Below, piece by piece: positions 15,535 to 19,506 of a DNA stretch of 19,506 nucleotides. Source of the DNA: Candidatus Aminicenantota bacterium (GTDB lineage Bacteria > Acidobacteriota > Aminicenantia > UBA2199). The position numbers and the translations under genes are program-made. Location of the stretch: the NCBI GenBank assembly GCA_020355945.1, contig CP070627.1:8751787-8771292 (forward strand). The letters run 5' to 3'. The number at the start of each line of letters is the position of its first letter. Within the stretch, counting starts at the first letter, position 1. The notes beneath the pieces are model-generated. The model was not told where the DNA came from, ran no database searches, and saw nothing but the letters and a program-made list of their open reading frames with translations.

Positions 15535-16792
15535 CCAGTACTTTCCAGTTTGTATCCATTACCATAAAACCCTGGGTGGAATCGCCTTTTTCAATGATGT
15601 CCATATCTGCCAGGATTGTAAACGAACCAACTTGATGGGATTTATACAGGGCACCGTTCTCATGATCCATGGCATAAAAGCCGATATTATAATTTCCCTC
15701 CCGGAGTTTATTTTTTTTAATTTCACATTCCCCGCCAATGATGCCCTCACAGGGACGGGAATTCAGCAACATCTTACTGGAACTAATGATCACATCATCC
15801 ACCTGGTCCCGGATATTGAAGGCCAGGGTCACATCCCTTGTTTTTTCCAGGAACTGGATTTCAAAGGCAATTTTGATATTATCATAGGTGTTGAATTCAT
15901 TGGTCTCCACATCGGAATCACTGCGGATATAAAACCGCTTTAAGACAAAAACCTCCGGGACCGTTACATAAGCGGAAGCCATTAAGTAGTCCTCCTGTTC
16001 TTCTTGATTTTGGGATTCCTTTGACCTCCTGATAGAATCACTTAAGTAAAGGGAGGTGACCTTATCGGAAGTACCCACAGAGATTACTCGTCCTTTATCC
16101 AGGTAGATACACCGGGAGGTCAGGGATGACACCAGGGCCATATTGTGGGAAACAAAGAGAACGGATATACCTGAGTGCAGCAGTTCCATCATCTTGTTCC
16201 TGGCTTTCCTGCGGAACGAAGCATCTCCTACAGCCAGGACTTCATCCACGATGAGAATATCCGGTTTTAAATTGACTGCCACGGAAAATCCCAACCTGAC
16301 CTGCATCCCGGAACTGTAACTTTGCACCGGCATATCAATGAATTCCCTGATTTCGGCGAATTCCATGATCTCCTCCAGTAGTTGGTCCATTTCTTTTTTG
16401 GAAAAACCCAGCACCGCTCCATTGATATAGATGTTTTCCCTGGCGGTTAAGACCGGGTTAAAGCCAGCACCCAATGCAATTAATGCCTGGATTTTACCCC
16501 GGACAGTGATTTCACCTTCATCGGGTTTGATTAAACCGGAGAGTAACCTTAGCAGCGTTGTTTTACCTGCACCGTTGGCACCGATTAACCCCACCAGTTC
16601 CCCTTGTTTAATCTCAAAACTGACATCCTTTAAAGCCCAAAATTCCTCTTTGCGTAATTTGGCACGGTTCCGCTTGCTGCCAGTCAATTCAGCCCCAATA
16701 TCCCGGATGCCGTACCACAAAGACCGTTTTAGTCTCCGGCAAAATTTTTTGCTCAAACCTTTAACTTCTACCAGGGTTTCGCTTTTAATCAT
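15530..16792 (-). CDS. wzt: Polysaccharide ABC exporter ATPase with C-terminal carbohydrate-binding domain (Wzt type)
   Basis: Cytosolic ATPase partner of the upstream permease. Numbering is from an alternative TTG start at 16798 (422 residues); I prefer ATG 16792. Seen: Walker A GANGAGKT at 73-80, signature YSSGMQVRLGF at 161-171, Walker B ILIVDEVLAVGD at 181-192 and the H-loop His at 218. The N-terminal WYGIRDI and FWALKDVSFEI are typical of the Wzt/TagH group. Residues about 275-415 form a beta-rich tail (FNIRDQ, LREGNYNIGFYAM) of the Wzt C-terminal type, which in E. coli O8/O9a recognises the modified end of the glycan. Presence of the tail suggests a chain with a terminal cap. A 172-178 bp gap with repeats separates it from the permease. 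The C-terminus runs into a heptamer repeat at the junction with the GT-C gene. Confidence 0.92.
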   Translation of the reverse strand: MIKSETLVEVKGLSKKFCRRLKRSLWYGIRDIGAELTGSKRNRAKLRKEEFWALKDVSFEIKQGELVGLIGANGAGKTTLLRLLSGLIKPDEGEITVRGKIQALIALGAGFNPVLTARENIYINGAVLGFSKKEMDQLLEEIMEFAEIREFIDMPVQSYSSGMQVRLGFSVAVNLKPDILIVDEVLAVGDASFRRKARNKMMELLHSGISVLFVSHNMALVSSLTSRCIYLDKGRVISVGTSDKVTSLYLSDSIRRSKESQNQEEQEDYLMASAYVTVPEVFVLKRFYIRSDSDVETNEFNTYDNIKIAFEIQFLEKTRDVTLAFNIRDQVDDVIISSSKMLLNSRPCEGIIGGECEIKKNKLREGNYNIGFYAMDHENGALYKSHQVGSFTILADMDIIEKGDSTQGFMVMDTNWKVLE

Positions 16793-16836
16793 CTTCAATC
16801 TTTTTCAAATGCCTCCGGCGGGTCGGAACCTTCAAG

Positions 16837-16871
16837 CATCAGTCATTGGTCATTTGTCATTAGTCATTAGT
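16837..16871. repeat. Five-unit heptamer tandem repeat (CATNNGT type)
   Basis: Plus strand: CATCAGT, CATTGGT, CATTTGT, CATTAGT, CATTAGT, in perfect 7-bp register between the permease and ATPase genes. Its neighbours show no ribosome binding site or promoter function for it. Similar 7-bp short tandem repeats are known from intergenic DNA of several bacteria, notably cyanobacteria. A related three-unit array lies at 15514-15534. Confidence 0.85.
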
Positions 16872-16906
16872 GAAAAAGGGAAGGCATGAATATTCATTTT
16901 TAGGGT

Positions 16907-16921
16907 GGGGCTGCCAGCCCC
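16907..16921. repeat. GC-rich palindrome in the permease-ATPase gap
   Basis: GGGGCTG-C-CAGCCCC is a perfect 15-nt dyad with a single central base in an AT-rich surrounding. As RNA it could form a short hairpin with a 3-nt loop, but no T-run follows on the minus strand, so it is not a standard terminator. It may be a REP-like element or an mRNA stability hairpin lowering ATPase output relative to the permease. Confidence 0.55.
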
Positions 16922-16970
16922 TTCCGAGACCTCCAAAAACTTCTCATTAAAAGAAGGTCTCATCCTCAAT

Positions 16971-17831
16971 TTATGCTCCGATTCGTTCAATAATAATCGG
17001 AAGAGCCAATCGATAGACCACCCAGCCGATAAACAAAAATAACACCGTAAATGCAAATACGATAAAGAAGGGGCCTAAATCCCCGGGAATCCCCTTGACT
17101 ACAAGGTTTTTCGCTCCCATCAACAAAGGGGTAATGGGGTTAATGTTCATGATTTTTCCCAGGATGCCTTCGTTTGTAGGGGGATATGCCACCGGGGACA
17201 GGAAGACCAATCCTGAGGTGGCTACCAGTAAAGCAGACTGGATATCCTTATACAGTAAACCCACCGGGATCAGCAGCACACCCATCATGGTCCCCAAAAG
17301 CAGCATTCCCAACAGGGGGATGGGAAGCAAAACCGTGGTCCAACTGACATGAACCTTAAAATAAATAAAACCTCCAATCAACAAAATGATCTTGATACCG
17401 AAGCTGAACAGCACTTGCCCCATCCCGGATAGGATAAATGCTTCCCTGGGTAAATTGATTTTGGTTAGTATGGCTTTGGACTCGGTCACCACTTTCAAAG
17501 GGGCATTCAGGGCATCGACAAATAACTGGAAAAACACGGTTCCCATCATCACATATGCAGGATAAGGAATACCAATCCCTTTAATGTCCATAATAGCTGA
17601 AGATTTTAATAGAATAAGAACCAGGCTGGTCACCAGGGGAGGAAACACCGCCCAGAAATACCCCAGTGCGGTTTGCCTGTACTGGGCGGAAATATCCCGG
17701 ATAACCAGGCGCCATGCCAATTCCCGGGAATCTTTCAGATCCCGGAACATTTCCTTCAAAAGCGCAATGGGATGGCGAACCCTGGATTCCGGCGTATACC
17801 GCGTAATGGGTAGAGTTGTTTCAGGCATCAT
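16971..17831 (-). CDS. wzm: Polysaccharide ABC exporter permease (Wzm type, ABC-2 family)
   Basis: 286-residue inner-membrane protein with six predicted membrane segments, the normal size for Wzm/TagG/RfbD permeases that export O-antigen or teichoic-type polymers. Seen: the cytosolic N-terminal amphipathic region SRELAWRLVIRDISAQYRQTALGYFWAVFPP at about 35-65, containing the family's RDI...YRQTxLGxxWA block. Later, NLPREAFILSG and LSPVAYP occur where ABC-2 exporters have their coupling helix and TM5 region. Two adjacent ATGs (17831 and 17828) are possible starts; neither has a clear ribosome binding site. It is the first gene after the leftward promoter at 17990-18018 and is followed by the Wzt-type ATPase after about 175 bp. 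Together they form the exporter of the cluster. Confidence 0.92.
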   Translation of the reverse strand: MMPETTLPITRYTPESRVRHPIALLKEMFRDLKDSRELAWRLVIRDISAQYRQTALGYFWAVFPPLVTSLVLILLKSSAIMDIKGIGIPYPAYVMMGTVFFQLFVDALNAPLKVVTESKAILTKINLPREAFILSGMGQVLFSFGIKIILLIGGFIYFKVHVSWTTVLLPIPLLGMLLLGTMMGVLLIPVGLLYKDIQSALLVATSGLVFLSPVAYPPTNEGILGKIMNINPITPLLMGAKNLVVKGIPGDLGPFFIVFAFTVLFLFIGWVVYRLALPIIIERIGA

Positions 17832-17887
17832 ATATCATATTACCAATAAAACAGGATGGCGGACCGGATAATGTCCCGTCCCTACCG

Positions 17888-17924
17888 GCTTAAGATAAGC
17901 TTCCGCCTTTTCCCTATCCGGGAA
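17888..17924 (-). promoter_or_regulatory. Two small leader hairpins with an ops-like sequence between them
   Basis: In the predicted leftward leader, TTCCC-GGATA-GGGAA (17924-17910) is followed by GGCGGAAGCTT (17907-17897) and GCTTA-TCT-TAAGC (17900-17888). GGCGGAAGCTT matches the E. coli ops core GGCGGTAGCGT at 9 of 11 positions. The ops element recruits the NusG paralogue RfaH to polysaccharide operons. The differences include the T at position 6, important for RfaH, so this is only suggestive. Confidence 0.25.
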
Positions 17925-17989
17925 CCTGCACTTTTTAACAAGAAATTTCATCCTATATCCACTGAACCACTTGTATCTTTAGGTTGAAA

Positions 17990-18018
17990 ATAGTAACACA
18001 AAAGCCAGTTGTTTTCAA
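17990..18018 (-). promoter_or_regulatory. Leftward sigma70-like promoter for the exporter and glycan genes
   Basis: Minus strand: -35 TTGAAA (18018-18013), 17-bp spacer, -10 TACTAT (17995-17990), start near 17983. The resulting leader before the permease ATG is about 150 nt. The -35 box lies 5 bp from the -35 of the rightward promoter, so the two promoters are back to back and may share a regulator. Confidence 0.55.
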
Positions 18019-18023
18019 GCATA

Positions 18024-18052
18024 TTGAAATTTCAAGGCGTTTCTTATATAAT
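18024..18052 (+). promoter_or_regulatory. Rightward sigma70-type promoter, near consensus
   Basis: Plus strand: -35 TTGAAA (18024-18029), 17-bp spacer, -10 TATAAT (18047-18052). The -35 is the left half of a perfect 12-bp palindrome TTGAAATTTCAA (18024-18035). It is the only well-formed plus-strand promoter seen. It leads to GGAGG at 18089-18093 and ATG at 18102 but to no intact gene. Confidence 0.65.
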
Positions 18053-18101
18053 GTGAATTACAGTTAAAGGAAATTTGAGACAATTAACGGAGGCACCGCG
18101 T

Positions 18102-18125
18102 ATGTATGAAAAGCTGTCAACCTAA
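18102..18125 (+). CDS. Orphan 7-codon ORF: leader peptide or remnant head of a lost gene
   Basis: ATG at 18102 is 8 nt after GGAGG (18089-18093) and encodes MYEKLST before TAA. A strong promoter precedes it, so expression signals are complete while the coding part is minimal. An overlapping ATG at 18106 opens a longer frame, but most of that runs antisense through the arylsulfotransferase gene. Possible readings: a regulatory leader peptide, an unrecognised small RNA, or the 5' end of a gene whose body was lost when the GC-rich right-hand DNA arrived. Confidence 0.35.
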   Translation: MYEKLST

Positions 18126-18240
18126 TGTTATCATTTTCAACTTGATTGCCATTTTTAGTTTGGATGTTCTTTTACACGATGACCCGAAGCATTATAAGGA
18201 TGCCATTGAGGGAAATATTTATTTCGGTCTTTGCGTTGTA

Positions 18241-18271
18241 CCTTTAATAAAAGGGGACGGGCGAAACGTCC
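18241..18271 (-). terminator. Weak intrinsic terminator of the arylsulfotransferase-like gene
   Basis: Minus strand: GGACG-TTTCGCC-CGTCC (18271-18255) begins inside the stop codon and is followed by CCTTTTATT. The overlapping CCTTT-TATT-AAAGG (18254-18241) can form a second small stem. Stems are only 5 bp and the T-run is short, so termination would be partial. Confidence 0.4.
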
Positions 18272-19506
18272 TATCTCACGGTGTTGCGCAGTGTCATCAG
18301 CCTGTCGATGAAATCCCGGGAATGCCAGATCATGCGGACGATCGCGGCTCTCTTGCCGTCTCCGAGGCGATAGGGGCATACAAACCTCCACACGACGTCC
18401 CCTCCCGGGGTGACTTCAATGGCCCGTCCCCGGTCAGACTCTGCAAGCAGCGTATTGCCATTGGGCAGGCGCTGGCCAGAGCCCTTACTGGCAGTGTAAA
18501 AGCGGCTGGGCGGATCGTTCCTGTATTCCCACACGATCTTCCCTGTGAGCGGGTCAACCTCGATGGCCCGTGACCAACCGCGTCCGAGCCCATTGTCAAA
18601 CAGGAGGATGTGCCCGTTCTCGAGCACCCGGGCATCGTGCGGACCGCTGGTCTGCTCCTGTCCCCAGGACCAGACAACCCTGTTTTCCGGCCAGTTGATG
18701 ATTGCGATCCTGTCCTGGTGTCGAAAACACACAAGAACATTGTTGGGGGCATATATGTCATGTTTGGAGAACAGGCTGTCATGATGCATCCATTCGATGG
18801 AGTTTGCATGGAAAAGGTCCACCCAGGGCAGCCTGCCCAGCCCCGAAGGTTTCACGGGCTGGAGCGGAAATACTTCCGGGGCCTTTCGAATCGCGTCCAG
18901 CATGGACCTTGATTTCACCACTGTTCCGTCTTGCTCAAGCAGCGTTATACAATCATCCCGCGTCGGTATCGTTGAATGAATATCAGGTACCAGCCGGCGT
19001 TGGAAGGACAACACCAGGATTCTGCCATCCGGGGTAAGCTCGATATCATGATGTGCCGGGAATTTCCGCTTCCACAGCAGCCTGCCGGACCAGTCCAATC
19101 TCATCGCATACCGGGCTGAATCGGGGATACCACGCTTTGCTCTCCCGTCCTTGCGCCCGAAATGTTCTATTCCTACTACCAGTAGATCTCCACCGGGCAG
19201 CAGCTCGGCCCGCTCCCACCTGTCGTTTCCCGGATAATGCCACTTCCACAAGACCTTTCCTTCGACGGTAATTAGTTCGGCCCGGCTCAACATCTGGACC
19301 GTATAAAGCCTGCAGCCCCGGCATGTTCGTTCCCTATCGAAAAAGACAACCCCTGTGGATTCATCCTTTCGAGACGTCGTTCCACCCAGGTATGGAAGCG
19401 AACGAAGTTGATCTATCTTGCGCTGCTTTTCCGCGCCGGGCAGAGGCTCCACTGTTTTGACGTTACCGCAGCCGAAAAGCACCATAAGCACTGCAGCAAT
19501 CATCAC
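18271..19506 (-). CDS. Arylsulfotransferase-type (ASST) beta-propeller lipoprotein, 5' end probably outside the window
   Basis: 411 residues are visible. The frame opens at the window edge with GTG, and the first residues (MIAAVLMVLFGC) lack the positive charges of a signal peptide, so the true start is probably just beyond the edge. LFGC looks like a lipobox (C13), so the protein would sit outside the cytoplasm. Seen: propeller blades with recurrent G-x-V-x-W strands (VLWKWHYPG, LLWKRKFPA, VVWSWG, IVWEYRND, VVWRFV) and the ASST-type blocks HHDIELTPDG (152-161), HANSIEW (233-239), GPHDARVLENGHILLFDNG (288-306) and SGQRLPNGNTLL (343-354). A TCRGC motif at 61-65 may form a disulfide. Family knowledge: ASST moves sulfate between phenolic compounds via a sulfo-histidine; many family members have no tested activity. 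Base composition is about 60-65% GC in sampled lines, unlike every other gene here. Confidence 0.8.
   Translation of the reverse strand: MMIAAVLMVLFGCGNVKTVEPLPGAEKQRKIDQLRSLPYLGGTTSRKDESTGVVFFDRERTCRGCRLYTVQMLSRAELITVEGKVLWKWHYPGNDRWERAELLPGGDLLVVGIEHFGRKDGRAKRGIPDSARYAMRLDWSGRLLWKRKFPAHHDIELTPDGRILVLSFQRRLVPDIHSTIPTRDDCITLLEQDGTVVKSRSMLDAIRKAPEVFPLQPVKPSGLGRLPWVDLFHANSIEWMHHDSLFSKHDIYAPNNVLVCFRHQDRIAIINWPENRVVWSWGQEQTSGPHDARVLENGHILLFDNGLGRGWSRAIEVDPLTGKIVWEYRNDPPSRFYTASKGSGQRLPNGNTLLAESDRGRAIEVTPGGDVVWRFVCPYRLGDGKRAAIVRMIWHSRDFIDRLMTLRNTVR

Larger units (their letters stand above)
17832..18270. other. 439-bp divergent intergenic region
   Basis: No credible full-length gene. It holds a leftward promoter for the polysaccharide genes, a rightward promoter with an orphan ribosome binding site and 7-codon ORF, a palindromic TTGAAATTTCAA cluster, small hairpins in the leftward leader and a weak terminator for the right-hand gene. 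It is AT-rich throughout, and the sharp rise in GC begins only at the stop codon of the gene at 18271. Confidence 0.8.

Noticed and set aside
15278..15943. Plus-strand open frame of 221 codons
   Set aside because: Antisense to the GT-C/Wzt junction, where both minus-strand proteins have clear family motifs; no ribosome binding site.
18106..18573. Plus-strand open frame of 155 codons after the rightward promoter
   Set aside because: About two thirds of it is antisense to the well-supported arylsulfotransferase gene, spacing from GGAGG is long (12 nt), and the protein resembles nothing known to me.
1..19506. CRISPR arrays, tRNA or rRNA genes, insertion sequences
   Set aside because: No regularly spaced long repeats, cloverleaf-like segments, conserved rRNA stretches, transposase motifs or terminal inverted repeats with target duplications were seen on either strand.

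Overview
Bacterial window in which every convincing protein gene lies on the minus strand, so gene order runs from high to low coordinates. The gene set points to a diderm bacterium that builds and decorates a surface polysaccharide. The long surface protein (beta-propeller, Kre9/KNH-like modules, BACON domain) and the two sulfatase-fold proteins ending in LKxLGYL resemble proteins I associate with Acidobacteriota and Candidatus Aminicenantes. That placement is recollection, not proof. Most of the window is AT-rich; only the gene at the right edge is clearly GC-rich.

Layout in transcription order. (1) 19506-18271: GC-rich, 5'-truncated arylsulfotransferase-type lipoprotein, with a weak terminator at its 3' end. 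(2) 18270-17832: 439-base non-coding region with two back-to-back sigma70-like promoters sharing a TTGAAA/TTTCAA palindrome cluster. The rightward promoter leads to a good ribosome binding site and start codon followed only by a 7-codon ORF. The leftward promoter serves the polysaccharide genes through a leader of about 150 nt. (3) 17831-9624: Wzm-type permease, Wzt-type ATPase with carbohydrate-binding tail, GT-C glycosyltransferase, PAPS-type sulfotransferase, second GT-C glycosyltransferase, and a sulfatase-fold lipoprotein. (4) 9623-9505: near-consensus promoter inside an 11-bp perfect dyad. (5) 9504-143: small exported protein of unknown function, 1190-residue multidomain surface protein, TMTC-like GT-C enzyme, second sulfatase-fold membrane protein, PseG-like protein, and an SDR nucleotide-sugar epimerase/dehydratase. 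(6) 51-1: first 17 codons of a DegT/DnrJ/EryC1/StrS-type aminotransferase.

Working model (inference): Wzm/Wzt export a glycan. Three membrane GT-C enzymes add sugars outside the cytoplasm. The SDR enzyme, PseG-like protein and aminotransferase supply an amino or nonulosonic-type sugar. The sulfotransferase and the two sulfatase-fold proteins modify the product. Both sulfatase-fold proteins carry Thr where formylglycine sulfatases carry Cys or Ser, so they may be phospho-group transferases or hydrolases instead. The large surface protein sits next to the TMTC-like enzyme and could be a glycosylation substrate. No rRNA, tRNA, CRISPR array or insertion sequence was seen.
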